A stretch of DNA of 64,000 nt from Lactarius indigo (Eukaryota; Basidiomycota; Agaricomycetes; Russulales; Russulaceae), in assembly GCA_025766275.1 (NCBI GenBank), contig JAFKAC010000048.1, positions 62,001 to 126,000 on the forward strand, written 5' to 3'. Within the stretch, counting starts at the first letter, position 1. The number at the start of each line of letters is the position of its first letter. Shown in pieces: positions 24,502-36,136 of this stretch. The notes below the pieces were generated by a model. That model made no database searches. It worked only from the letters and a program-made list of their open reading frames with translations, and was not told the origin of the DNA. Made by a program: the position numbers and the translations under genes.

Positions 24502-26540
24502 TCAGTCCTCGAGGGTGTAAGTGATGCCGTAGAACTCGGCGGAGGGGTACTTGAGGCGGACTTGTTTGATGACCCACCACATGGGCGTGCCGTACGTCAC
24601 GTGGTTATGCATGCCTCGAGGCATTCCAGAGTGCAGCATGGCGAGCGCGTCGCCGTCGCCCGTGAAGATAAGGGATCTCGAATCGCCGTAGTCAGAAAAA
24701 TCGCCCGAGGTCTTGCTGTAGTTGTATACGGCGACCTCCCTAGACTCGAGTCCGAACTCGGTGCAAATATAGCCCTCCATGCCCAAATAGCAGCCCAAGG
24801 TAAACTTGGTCGCGTTGCCGTACTTGCCGACGATGTAGAGGGGATTGCCGTTCTTGTCCATCGTGTCGGGATTGAGGACGCGGAGGCGAGGAAGAATGGG
24901 ACAGATGGGGAGCTGGAGACTGGCTGGGATCTTTCTGCCCTTGCGAACGGGAATCGAGGGGCCAGAAGTGGTCTTCGAGCTCACTGGCCATGTATTAGTT
25001 ACGTAGAAGAGTTGAATATCAGTAAGCGAGGCTGGAATGGAAGGAGGGGAAACGGAACAGAACGCACCTAAGTCGACGCTATTGCGCACAAAGTTCTTGA
25101 GCTTCTCTCCATCGACCGCGAACATAGCGATGTCGCGGGTGTACTCACGCTCGTCCACCCTGACGGCGATCTCGGGGGCCCAATCGACGATACCGAGCCT
25201 GCGGCCATTAGAATCTTTCCACTCGCCTTTGACTTCGTCGTACAACTCCTTGAGACCGGCGTGGTCCTCATTCTTCTCCTTCAAAGCGTTCCTCTTGCGA
25301 TCCAGTGCCTGTGTGTCCTCGTCCGTACCCAACGCCTTCTCCAACTTCTCGACTTCTTCAAACAACCTGACAGCGTCGTGGAACCCCTTCGCCACAGCTT
25401 TCTCGATCTCGGTAATGGCGAGATTGAGACGACGCTCACCACACACGAGGATGTGCTGAGGGTCGGCCTCATCGAGCTCATAGTCGGTGGTGGTGTCGAG
25501 GGAGGCAACATGTTTGTTCGTGAAGGCGAGGACTCTGTTGCTGGGATCGCCGCTGCTCGTCTGCACCTCCTTGAATAGGAGCGTAAGGGTGCCCTGGGCG
25601 TTGTCGGACTGCCTGGCGATGGAGATGCTCAAGCCGATGTTGAACGGGGTGTTGAGGCCGAACTTGGCGTCGCTGTTCTTGACGAGGCTCATCAGAGGCG
25701 GGCCATCCAACCTGACGACCGACCCCTCGTACTACTGGACGACGACGTCGGTGATATTACTTTGTGAGGATCTGGAGGATGTCTGGCGTCACGTCGCAAA
25801 CGTCCCTAGGCTTGGCGGTGTTGGGACGAACAGCAATCCATACGGTGACGTGGCTGAGTGTTGGCTCCTTGCCGTCCTCGACGGTCGAGAAGCGAGCCGT
25901 CGTCAGCGCCGAGTAGTGGAGACCACTGGCCTTCATCAACGCGATGATCTGAGGCGCGACGTCGTCCCCACCTTGTTGAGCTTCGTGCTGAAGATGCCAT
26001 GGGCAGTCTCGGTCGGGATCTTGAAGAAACAGGTGCCAGTCGCAGGGATGGGGAAAGGGTTCGACTCGAGGTCCGAACGCCACATGAGCTGGAGATCCCC
26101 GACGCCGTGGTAGTAGTGGTAATAGAAGTGCATCTCGTATTTCGAGACCATGTCGAGGGCTACGACGGTGAGGGCCTCCGAGTTGCTGCTGAGCTCCGAC
26201 CAGAGGGTCTCGGGGTAGGAGAGGTGGGCAACTTAGTACCGTCTTGTGCGGTAGGCTCAGCCTGGTAGACGCGAGTGAGACAGTCTACCATGAAGCAGGT
26301 GACAGCTGAAACGCAAGAAGATGTGAGTACGTGGAAAAGAAAGGCGCAGAAAAGAAGATAGAAGACTTACAGCCTAGGTACTCGGGGTTGGCCTTCACCT
26401 TCTTGACGTGATCCTGGATCCCAGGACAACACCTACAAGATGGACGGGCAATAATGAGTGACAGACGGACGTAGTGTAACGACGGACCCCACTCACTCTT
26501 GTCCACATATGCTGAATCCATGACGGGAAAGAAATAATTC
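24502..26540 (-). pseudogene. Trypsin-fold serine protease-like gene, frameshifted
   Basis: Belongs to a fungal family of trypsin-like fold proteins with an N-terminal extension. The 3' part is open (24502..25710). It keeps a full putative triad: His in LAFTNKHVAS, Asp in YTRDIAMF, Ser in YGDSRSLIF, followed by HNHVTYGTPMWWVIKQV. The same frame family continues upstream but in shifting frames: near 26,215-26,225 (before YPETLWSELSS), at the C run 25966..25969 (LNKVG to DDVAPQII), and near 25,755 (ILTK to ITDVVVQ). An in-frame TAG lies at 25732..25734. Upstream exons near 26,285-26,540 (IQDHVKKVKANPEYLG, VTCFMVDCLTRVYQ) fit as its start, with introns at about 26,305-26,365 and 26,430-26,490. 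Three shifts plus a stop make a broken gene more likely than unusual splicing. A later ATG could still express the 3' protease part. Confidence 0.6.
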
Positions 26541-26795
26541 ACAAGAGATAGTGGTCAGAAAGCGCAAGTGAGTAACTCATTGATAGGGATGGATGGGATG
26601 GGAAAGCGTGACGAGAAAGATCCTTTTGAGGGCCTCGAGCGAGTGAGTCAAGTCCGTGAAGGTCCCGAGGAGAGCGTGTGCTCCTCTCTCTTAGATATTA
26701 TTCCTTAGATAACCGATTAACTATGCTAATATTACGATTATTTAATATGTCGGTCTAGCCTTGGTTTGCCGGAGTGGCGTGCGCGTCAGATGTAA

Positions 26796-28085
26796 TCAAA
26801 CAGTACGCACAGGTGTTCCGGCCACGCCGCGGATGACGAGGTAGCGTCGGCCCGTCAGGATCACCTCAGTTACCACGCCATCGTGCGGCGCGGCCTTGGA
26901 GCCTGTGACGAAGCCGCCAGCCTCTTGCGCGATCACGATGCCGGCCTGTAAAATTCAAACCGGTGGATTCAATCGACACCGACGATCGCGCATGGACATG
27001 GGGGGTGTGGTATACACACGCATACGTCCCACGGCCTGTAAGCACGACCAGCAATCGATATTGAGCATACATCCCAAAAAGAGGGAGGAGTAGGAAGGGA
27101 CGTGCCAGCATCCGATCTCCCTGCAGGCCATATACGCGCAAATCAGTCCAAAATCAGTCGAAGAAAGGAAGAACGCGACACGTACCAATACGCGTCCAGC
27201 GCCCCCTGCGCGACGAGCGCAAAATTCAGCGCGGCGCTTCCGACGGAGCGCAGCGAGTGCGCCATTACGCCGTTAGGTGGCGCACCCGCGAGCCGGGAAA
27301 AGCTTTGGGCCTTGGCGCGTATCGGCTCTTGTGCGCGATCCGAGCCCCATTCGACGGCGATGAGTGCGCCTCCGAGGCTGGGCAGAGGACGCGCAGCCGC
27401 CGGCGCGAGCGGAAGACGTTGCGGCTGCGGCTGCGTATGCGTGTGCAGGAAAGAGCTGGCGCCACGCACGCCGGTGTAGAGATGGTCGAGGAATGGGTTG
27501 TAGATCACGCCGAGGACTTGGGCGCGCTGGTCGATCAGGCCTAGTGAGATGCACGCGTAGGGGAAGCCGTGCACGAAGTTGGTCGTCCCGTCTGCGGTGC
27601 GGCTGTTGGCGGGTCCCGTCGAGGTCGGGAGGGAAGCGCGATTGAACGATCGTCTCTTGGTCAGGTGGGGATGCACCGTGCATATAGGGACTGCGTATCG
27701 ATGGGGTCGACGCAGAATGTCGGGGCATCCGTGAGGGGTGGGCGGGTTCCTGCAGAGTAGGACTCTTCGCCGATGCTGCGCGTATAAAATGATCAACGAG
27801 AACACGTTCAATTCTCAGCCATCGGCAGGTTCGGATAGCCAGAACGATACATTACAATTGGAAATGGGGGTATGCACCCGCGATCTCGCGCCGGACGAGC
27901 TCCTCGACTTTAACGTCGTACTCTGTGACGAGGTCGACCGCGTTCTTCTTCTCGCCGACACTCCCTGTACCCGCGCGTTGGATTGCGTGCGAGCCCTCGA
28001 GTATGAGTGCGCCTGCTTTTCGCGAGAGCTCAGTCGTGAACGCAAGGATCTCTTGTAGCTCTGTGGGACCGAGCGGGCCTGGCAT
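26796..28085 (-). CDS. Inositol monophosphatase
   Basis: Exons complement(27856..28085), (27699..27775), (27186..27591), (27106..27120), (27020..27035), (26796..26945), totalling 297 aa, the typical family length. It is a Mg-dependent, Li-sensitive phosphatase that releases free inositol from inositol monophosphates. Motifs: NAVDLVTEYD, FIGEES, FCVDPIDGTTNFVHGFPYA (metal site and signature 1), then CWPWDVCAGIVIAQEAGG (signature 2), split over two tiny exons of 15 and 16 nt. Intron 27592..27698 starts AT (ATACGC) and ends CAG. No GT or GC donor gives the invariant DPIDGTTN. Intron 27036..27105 starts GC (GCACGT). All six exons sum to whole codons, which supports these odd junctions. The ATG at 28085 is preferred over an upstream in-frame start at 28142. 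Confidence 0.88.
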
Positions 28086-28475
28086 GACGAACGAAGATGA
28101 GATTACGCGATCGGATGGGAAAGGCTGGCTGAGAACCAACACGTTCGTTCATTCTGGACCGGATGACCTGCTGCTCTCCCCCCGACCCTTCGTTGAACAT
28201 TAGTTGCAAACTCCCGTGGAAAAACGGAGATAGAACAAGCACGCTGTGATATTATGTTTAATTCCTACTGCTTTACGTCTTCACTGCGCGTCCTTGAACT
28301 ACTCCGTTGACCGCTCATATTCGCCGTGGCTGGAAAAGGAAGGCAGCTTTCCATCCAGTGCTATTGACCACCTCATTTCTGTGTGGACACATGTCCGATG
28401 AGATGCGTCGTTGCTACCTTTTGCTCACGACGAGCGCTTTATTGAGGGCCGCCTCACGATAAAAGAAAGAAGGCA
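28086..28475. other. Divergent promoter region
   Basis: A 390-bp space between the inositol monophosphatase (-) and P450 (+) start codons. It must hold both promoters. No TATA box or other site is singled out. Confidence 0.45.
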
Positions 28476-30500
28476 ATGAGTATATCCTTCATGACACTCA
28501 TTCACGCTCATCATGACATTATTCTCGCTGCTGTGGTCGGTTTCTGCAGCTTGGGACTATTTGTGGTGCATACCCGCAGGCATAAACGCCCATACCCACC
28601 AGGACCTAGCCGTCTCCCGATCGTTGGCAATCTATTCAGCATGCCCTCGCGAGAGGAATGGGTTACTTACAAGAAGTGGTCTGAAAAATACGGTATGAAC
28701 GTCTTGTTCATACTCTCCGTATTCATCTCCCTTGTCCAACTTGAATTAATTGGCGTTGGTTAGGCTCCGACGTTATACATGTCGATGTAATGGGGTCGCA
28801 TATAGTTATCCTCAACTCGATAAAATCCGCGAACGAGTTGCTTGATGAGCGCTCATCGATCTATTCCGATAGGTAGGAGGGACAGCTGGTTCTGTCAATG
28901 GCTGGGTCTAATGCGCTTCTCAGACCAAAAAAAGTCGTAATGCAGGATCTGTACGTCTGAAGCTTTCTTAGTGGTATCCTTCCATGTTCTAATCATTGCT
29001 TCAAGCTTTGGAATGGACTTCAATATTGCCTTGGAACCTTACGGGCCTGCTTGGCGCCACCCGCGTCGTGAATTTCGGGCAAACTTTCGTCCCGTCGACC
29101 TCGAGGCATACCAACCGCTCGAACAACGAGCCGTCCATCGCCTTCTTCGCAATCTACTTTCTTCTCCGGATAGCTTTGTTCAGCACCTCAGGCAGTCAGT
29201 TCTGCTATCCTATCCTTCTCTCTGGCTGTTTGTTGATTTTACGACAAAGTCTGGCCGGACAAGTCATCCTATCAATTGCCTATGCGATCGATGTGCTCCT
29301 AGAGAATGACCCATATGTGGCGAGTGCAGAAAGTATGATGCAGTCTTTCGCCTTGTACGACCAAGGAGGCTACACTTCTTGACTTGGTCCCCTGGTGTAC
29401 TATTTGCCGCTACGTTATCGCGAAACCTGAAAACTGATGGATAGTTGGATAGAGATCAAAATGCCAACCTGGTTTCCAGGCGCCCGTTTCAAGCGCTATG
29501 CGCAGGAATGTTACCCTATGGTCGTCGGTGCTGTAGAGAAACCATACGATAAAGTGAAGAGAGAATTGGTGAGTGCTCTTTCAGATGTCTCGTTGTTCAT
29601 AACGCTGAGATTCTTTTACTTAGGCATCCGGAACAGCCACTCCCTCAGTCGCCGCAAATATTATATCGAGACTTGGAGAGAATTCAACCGAGGAAGACCT
29701 GTGGGTTGCAAAGGCTGTTCTGGGGACAATGTATTTGGGTGGTGCTGATACTGTGCGTTCAAGTTGACTATCCGGATACGTGATCTCACGGATTATGTAT
29801 GTCAAACAGACGGTCTCTGCACTTGAGACATTCGTGCTGGCGATGACACTGTACCCAGATGTGCAGCGCAAGGCGCAAGCTGAGATCGATCAGTTAATCG
29901 GCAATTCGCGGCTTCCGGAAATTTCGGACCAAGACGAGCTTCCTTATGTCGAAGCAGTACTCAAGGAGGTTTTGCGCTGGCATCCAGTCACCCCGTTGGG
30001 TGTGTTCCTACCCACACATCATTCCCGGTCCAGGTAATAATAACAGGACCACTTCCAGCTGTGCCACACAAGGTCACGAAGAGCGACGTCTACGAGGGGT
30101 ATTACATCCCCACTGGCTCAACAATCATACCAAACGTGTGGTATGTCTCTCACGGAAATCCTTCTTTCGACCGTAATGACGTATTCTCAGGGGAATGATG
30201 CACGACCCTGCAGTCTTCCCGGAGCCAGACCGCTTCTACCCTGAACGCTGGCTCTCCCCTGGCGCTCCCGCTTTCCCAACCCAAGCGTTCGGTTTCGGCG
30301 CGCGGCACTGTCCTGGTCGACTCTTTGCCCGCGCCGGTATGTGGTCGAACATAGTGGGAATACTGGCCACGTCCGACATCGCACCTACCGAAGACGGTCT
30401 GCCAGAGGAGGGTTATTCATCGGGAATTGTGTCGTACGCCGCGCCGCTTCGCCTCTCGTTCTGCGAGACGAAGGAAGTGCTGATACTCGCTCGATTTTAG
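28476..30500 (+). CDS. Cytochrome P450, probably with a frameshift
   Basis: Exons: 28476..28692, 28764..28872, 28924..28950, 29006..29194, 29250..~29378, ~29379..29392, 29445..29568, 29624..29752, 29810..29999, 30059..30140, 30191..30500. It is a membrane-anchored haem monooxygenase, substrate unknown. There is an N-terminal membrane helix (LAAVVGFCSLGLFVV) then YPPGPSRLPIVGN. Also present: the helix-C region WRHPRREF, the I-helix GGADTTVSA, the ExxR motif EVLRWHP, FPEPDRFYPERW, and the haem loop FGFGARHCPGR with the cysteine ligand. Near 29,375-29,380 the frame breaks: GGYTS is followed by TGA, while LDLVPW continues one base shifted. Either there is a 1-nt insertion, or an extra 49-nt intron (29317..29365, weak GTGGCG donor) removes a helix segment. 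All other junctions are in phase. Confidence 0.75.
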
Positions 30501-32568
30501 GTATCCAAAGCCGTTCCGGTGCTATATCCGACCGCGTTCGGACGCAGCGGCGTCGTTGGTGCGGGAAATGGAGAGCGAAGTATGTGATCGCTATCGTTTG
30601 CCGCAGTGTCGTACTGACAACGTCGATGGTTCACTGTCAGATATGTTTTTAAGGCTTCGACCTTTTTCGTTCGCTGTAGATGTCAACAAGGCTCGGTGGT
30701 GATTTGACAGACTTGTGTTGCAGAAATTCGGTAAGCTTTTCTACCACAACAATTAGATACCTTTCTTGTTTTTCTGTCGGCTCACCAATGATACTTGAGT
30801 GTCTGAGTCGCGCCACGCCCTGGAGGCTTTGGCCGAGTGTCCTCAAGTCAGAACCAATCTTTATAATAGCGGAAAGGCGTGGACGTCTAGCAGAATCTAC
30901 AACAACAAGCAGTGTCACAGGCGAAGAGTCCATCATCTCATACTTCACTCTCAATGGCCTGCACCGGCAACGCCCCTGCCTCGGAGCGCAGCCATATTTT
31001 ACAACAGAGGCTTTGCAAACTTACGATTGACTGTCCACCAGCTTTTGTTCGTTTCGCGGAACAGTAAGCGAGGGGACGCACGATACAACTCGGAATCCCT
31101 TTCCTCGGGAGGACCGCCAACGGCGGGTACGACTTCGAACGCGGTCAGTACCCCCATCATTGTCGACCGCACGTCCGCGATGGTGGAAAAACGACCAAGG
31201 CACCGTCATTCCCCGAAGCCGAATGCTTGGTTTGGGAATGATAAAACGCGGCGGGCTGGCACACCAAGTTAAACGACTGGGATTGCCAGGAGCACATCCA
31301 GCGTTCTCGAGTACATCGTAAGGACCAAGTATCATGTCCGAATATCAAAGTAACTAATAATCGTGATGCGAGACCACACCTCGCGTCCAACCCTTTCCCA
31401 TGCCTGACGCCGAGGTAACTCGCGCGTGGACGCACAACATTTCAACAGGCTAAGCAGGTGCACTGGGGAGACTCGACATTCTGGAACACCATCGTGCACT
31501 CCCCCATAAATCATCGTGGCTGATGTAGTCTTGGACTCAATGAGCAACAGAATCTTGAACGGATACCAGTATTCGACATCCGGTTAGCCCGCACCGCTTT
31601 CCGCCGCCCCACCAAGCGTCAGGAAGGTTTCGGAGTCGGCGTTCGGAGTCCCACTCAGAAGCAATCCCGAGGACGATGTCCTCCCCTTTGACGTCTCCTT
31701 CCACGCAGATCAGGGGAGGCAGATGACCTTCGTCGCACGGTGGTATAAAGGTTTCATTCCTACGAAGTTTCCTGCCAAGAGAGGCTACTGTAAAGATTAG
31801 TGTGTCCGACCGGGTCGGAGGTGAAGCCGACACCTTGGCGGACATGCAACTAACCAGACAGAGCACATGCGTTCACAACTTCACCAACAAGTGATTCGGC
31901 GAAGCGGTACATCACTGTGCTAGTGTCAACACGGCGAGCACGGCGCGTGGCGCCGATCACTGGCAAGGCGCCGACACTAACCTGTAACAACTCTCTCGAG
32001 TCTCGACTATCGGGTTTAAAATTCTGTGAAGGCCTGCGAGTCGAAAGAACTTGGAATTCTAAGTCTCTGAGTCCTCGGGGCCTCATGAGCAGCAGCCATT
32101 TGCGTGCTCGAGATCTCACATAGATCACCATTCAATAGGCAGACTGATGTCTCTGCTGAACGATGCTGAGTACACCCCTGGAACGGTCCCATGCGAAATG
32201 AGATCGCCGTTCGTCCATAGTTGACAACATTGGTCATGTGCCGGCTAATCTCTGCACGCATTCTGTCATCGCAAGCCTTTAGCGAGACGTCGCATTTACA
32301 GTAATCTATCAAAAGTTAGCACCACGGCGCGCTTGACCAGTACCGACGCTACGATCGTCGGTGCGGCGTGAATACTTCAGCCGTGTACTATTGTAGCTAC
32401 CAATCCGAGTCACTGGGTCTCAAGCTGGGTCACAACGTCGTCCTAGTCGGCCGTCGATAGAGAATAGTCATGGGACATTGGGTGTGAATAAGCACCTATC
32501 CAGGCTAGTATCCTTGCATCCTTCTCATCCCCAACCTCGACCGTCACTTCATCACCAGTCAATCAACA
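30501..32568. other. Gene-poor stretch with unassigned minus-strand open frames
   Basis: About 2 kb with no recognised gene. Three minus-strand frames have protein-like composition. 30649..30936 is a 95-codon ORF (MMDSSPVTLLVVVD...). 31537..31842 contains VEGDVKGEDIVLGIASEWDS. 31865..32050 contains MYRFAESLVGEVVNACALSG, which could splice to the previous one. None matches a family I know, and no complete gene model could be built. Confidence 0.3.
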
Positions 32569-32781
32569 ATGATGTTGATGAGAACCATCCTCACACTTTC
32601 TCTTGCTGCATTTGTCTTTGCCGTTCCGGTGGCTCAGCGGCCCTCGCCACCGCAGAGTGGTCTCGGTGTGTTCTGCTCGAGCCAGTGCCCACTTTTTTTG
32701 GAGGCTGATTGATTTGACGTAGCTAAAACGCTTTCAGGTCTCGGTGAGACGCTCGGCGGCCTGCTTAGGGGACACGGATGA
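32569..32781 (+). CDS. Small secreted peptide (46 aa)
   Basis: Exons 32569..32665 and 32738..32781, with a 72-bp intron (GTGTGT donor, TTTCAG acceptor). The N-terminus is a textbook signal peptide: MMLMRTILTLSLAAFVFA, with likely cleavage near AVPVA. The remainder is very short: a Pro/Ser/Gln segment, then a Gly/Leu motif (SGLGLGETLGGLLRGHG). Repeated GL-rich endings occur in small secreted proteins of basidiomycetes. The role could be an effector-like or cell-surface peptide, which is inferred from form only. Read without the intron, the ORF ends in a short unrelated tail, so the spliced form is preferred. A further downstream exon cannot be excluded. Confidence 0.5.
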
Positions 32782-34103
32782 TTGTAATGGTATGTTTTAG
32801 TTTGTGATACTGGAATTGAGATTGCTGACTCGGATGTTGTAGAGCAGATGTTCGGAAGGAACTGGATTGCAAATTCGTGAGACTCCCCGGCTCATGTCTA
32901 TGTGGGACAATCTAGATAACAACACTTAGTGTTCGCCAGATTGTTTATTTGTCGTTCGTACCAGTGTTGGGTGGAGACACGGGATCGTAGTTCAGCTTGA
33001 TGGGAATGCTAATACAGTCTAACACTTTCTCAAAGTTTTTTTTGCGTCAAGAATTTGTTGCTGTGCGTCCCAGAAAAGAAGATATTGTCATGAGGGCGGT
33101 GTGAGAATTCCTTGTTTTTGGTGACCTACAACACTATGAAAATGCTGAAGCAGATGAGTTCCGCGAAAGCGAACACCGAAGCGCCAGCTACGTGATAGTA
33201 TCGGGTCCTGGCCATCCTCTGTGATGTTGAAACCTCGATCCGCGTCTCTGTCACGATAGGAGTTCCAGCGTCATGTATCGGTGTTCACGTGTTTCACGGT
33301 TGAGGTATCTTCATGCCCATTGAGATGTTTTCTGCATGAATTATGGGCGCAGGTAGTAGAGATGTAAGAATACAGATCAGAGCAGCTCGAAAAAATGAAG
33401 TATGAAAATCGTCGACTTGCAATAGATGCGTATAAGCACTCTAGATCTGTGTTGGACAGCCAGATATCCATAACCCTCAGTGAGGTGCATGTTACGCTTC
33501 TGAGCTTTGGGAATAGGGGTCAACAACGTCAACAGGTGTATTTCCGCAAGGGTGTACGTCGAGATCGGCACCACCGCCAGTAGGACGACCAATGGGTTCA
33601 AATTAAGGTCGATGAGAACACCAACGCCCAATCTATCGAAGTAGTTCCGGGAGGACATTTGTTAAAGCAAGACTCAGGCAAAATCGCAAACCTCACAGCT
33701 CTCAGCCGAGTAGATAGAGAACCGGGACCAAGGATCACAAGCGAGATAGCAAAGGCTTGACAGACATTGTTGCATTGGCAATACGTAGGTATTAGCTCTA
33801 ACAATGAGTGATTGAAACGGCAGTGCTCGTGAAGGAGTCAATGACCACTCCATACCATAAAGCTGTGGCCGCGAGTCAGACTCATCGAGTGTGGAGGAGC
33901 GGAAGAGAGCTACGCCCCGTTGGCAAATATCTTCGGCTCTGTGCATGATCTGTCTGCGGCCGGGTCGCTGCGTACATTGAATATGTAGTTTACGCAGTAG
34001 CAGACTTGCAGTGAATGTTCAGTGTGAACGCTTGAGTGAACGTGACATTTTTGTGGACTCCGAGTATGAAGCCAGAGGTGTGTGGCGCCAGCACATTTAG
34101 GGG
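32782..34103. other. No confirmed gene
   Basis: About 1.3 kb. Between 33,270 and 33,950 the minus strand has several overlapping hydrophobic frames (for example CNNVCQAFAISLVILGPG and VLIDLNLNPLVVLLAVVPIS). They could be remnants of a multi-helix membrane protein. I could not place start, stop or introns, so this is not called as a gene. Confidence 0.3.
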
Positions 34104-34942
34104 TCAGACAGTTCCAACGGTATTAGAGGTCAAATATGTCTTGATTTCTTTCTCTCCAGGGACTTTCTGTGGTACGAGGGCCTTCTGTTGTGATTCGCAT
34201 GCCAGTGGTCGCTCGCTGACAGGCCTGGGAAAGTCCTGGGAATTAGCCGGAGGTTCGAGTTTGGCCGGACCGGGATGTGACGCCACATCTTTTCGCTCGG
34301 ATACCGCGGTCAATTCCTGTTCAATCACATTATGCTCTACTGCCCTTGTTCCAAGATTACGGTGCGTCCGAGTTATTACTCCTTTGGATTCCCAAAAAAT
34401 CTCCCTCCTCCACCCTTGTATCTACGCCTGTCCCCTCACTTTTGACATCGAATTGATTTCTCCGACTATTAGCCATTTGACTATCGTTCTTACTCTGACC
34501 TTCTTCTAACTCAGTCAAAGTCTGTGCCACCTCTCAGTGTGTCGAAGAGGAATCGGTCAAATTCCCCAATTTTTTTCTTTTTCTTTTTCGGAGACCTCTC
34601 AAAGGCCGCCCCAGAGTCGCTCACTATGTGCGACCAGCCGTCCAATGATGAGACCCCAGCAGAACTGACACCGTACAGAAGCACCGAAATTCATTCACGT
34701 TAAGACTTAGTTGTCGTCTTCGCCGACATTCGGTTTGCCTTCTTGATCGACGGTTTTGTCTCCGCTTGTGGGCTAAGATCAACTCTGACATCCTCGCGCT
34801 GGCTTTTAGCGTTTTCAAGTTCTGGATTTGCTGACTCTCGCCTTAGACATCCTTCCCGTTCTGCATTAGTTTCCGCAATTCTACTCATAGTTGTCAGAGT
34901 CCACCACTCTCGTCCATCTGATCCGTCTTTACTCATAGCCAT
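34104..34942 (-). other. Possible multi-exon gene of unknown function
   Basis: Four successive minus-strand open stretches share a charged, Ser/Lys/Glu-rich, low-Cys composition unlike random DNA. The first is 34700..34942 (MAMSKDGSDGREWW...). The second, about 34,515-34,630, holds a nuclear-signal-like SPKKKKKKIG and FDRFLFDTLRGG. The third, about 34,345-34,535, contains LTELEEGQSKNDSQ, with an acceptor CAG before it. The fourth is 34104..~34318 (ELTAVSERKDVASHPG... to stop). The splice junctions between them could not all be fixed; one would need a GC donor. It may be a real nuclear protein gene or a decayed one. Confidence 0.35.
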
Positions 34943-36136
34943 TTTTGTGATATGCTCATTTCACGATCTCACGTTCTGGCACCAAAGTGGTCGGGATATG
35001 CGTCCTCTTCCTAGTGTGGTATGATAATAGGTGAATATTTAAGTACTGTCACTGTTGTGAAGCAAGTCGTGCGCCGGAGGAAAATATTTGACACCCCAAC
35101 GATAGGTGGTGCGTGTTTCTTTTAGGACCAGGGCGAATACGCCATCGTACATAAGGCCAAATGGTGAACTGGTTTCGCAACGAGGGCACTGTTCACATCC
35201 GTTTTGGGGAAAATCTTTCCCCGAGTTATTCGGTGCCAGGGGGCTATGAGGCCATGAGCGACGATCAAGCCTACACTACGTATCTATAGACGGGATGCGG
35301 GTATTGAGAATTGCATTCCTATTCACTTGTACTGAACCCGATGAGCCACATTGCTCCACTCTTCTGGCCGTTGCGAGCTTCCATTCGCATTTCAACTCTT
35401 CGTGCTTTATTAAACGTCAAACCAGCCTTGCGCAGGTCGACAACTTCACACCGTCATCCTCTGCCACTCGCAAGGTGCTTACTCTCCACGCGACCGCAAC
35501 GGGGTCCGGCAGGTTCAATTCAGGAGAGCTTCCTGCTGCTCTGTTACGTTCGCGCCCCAGCGGTGTCTGCTAAAATACACACGAGGTCGAAGTGTTCCAC
35601 CTGGCCTTTCTGTATCTACCACTGTCCGACCACTATAATTTATTTTAGCTCTGGCAGCAAGACGCGAAGCTCCGTACTCGTCGTTGTGATCTCGGTTGGT
35701 TGGACGCTCGCAGCACTTTATACAATTCAGGAAAGGTGGTGGGACGTATATTAAGTAGCTAATGGAACATGTCATCGAGTTATCCCAGAAACGCGATTAG
35801 CACGCAGGATGGTGAGAGCCGAGCGAGAAGTGACTAGAACCGCCACGGCGATATACTTTCAGCGGCACGATGCCGTAATCCAAATACGGTAATCCGACTG
35901 GTACTGTCAAGGTCAAGGTACAGTGTAACCGGAATCCACGGCGCTGGCACCGGCAAACTCTAGGCTCACAGCGTGCTCGAGGATCTGAGACCGCGTAGTC
36001 GTGTAATTCTCATCTTTCATGAGGCCAGAAACTCCACCTATTCATGGTCGATGACATTGCTCATGCTCTGACTGACCTCTCCATATATTCATAACGAGTC
36101 GTTGCCTCGATGTGCCACAACGTAATGTTGTTGGAG
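34943..36136. other. No gene seen
   Basis: About 1.2 kb of non-coding-looking sequence before the MITE-like element. The two overlapping plus-strand frames at 35,295-35,754 have no motif. Confidence 0.45.

Noticed and set aside
24502..25710. Calling the 402-codon ORF an intact stand-alone protease
   Set aside because: The open frame only begins with non-ATG codons and clear family sequence continues upstream in other frames.
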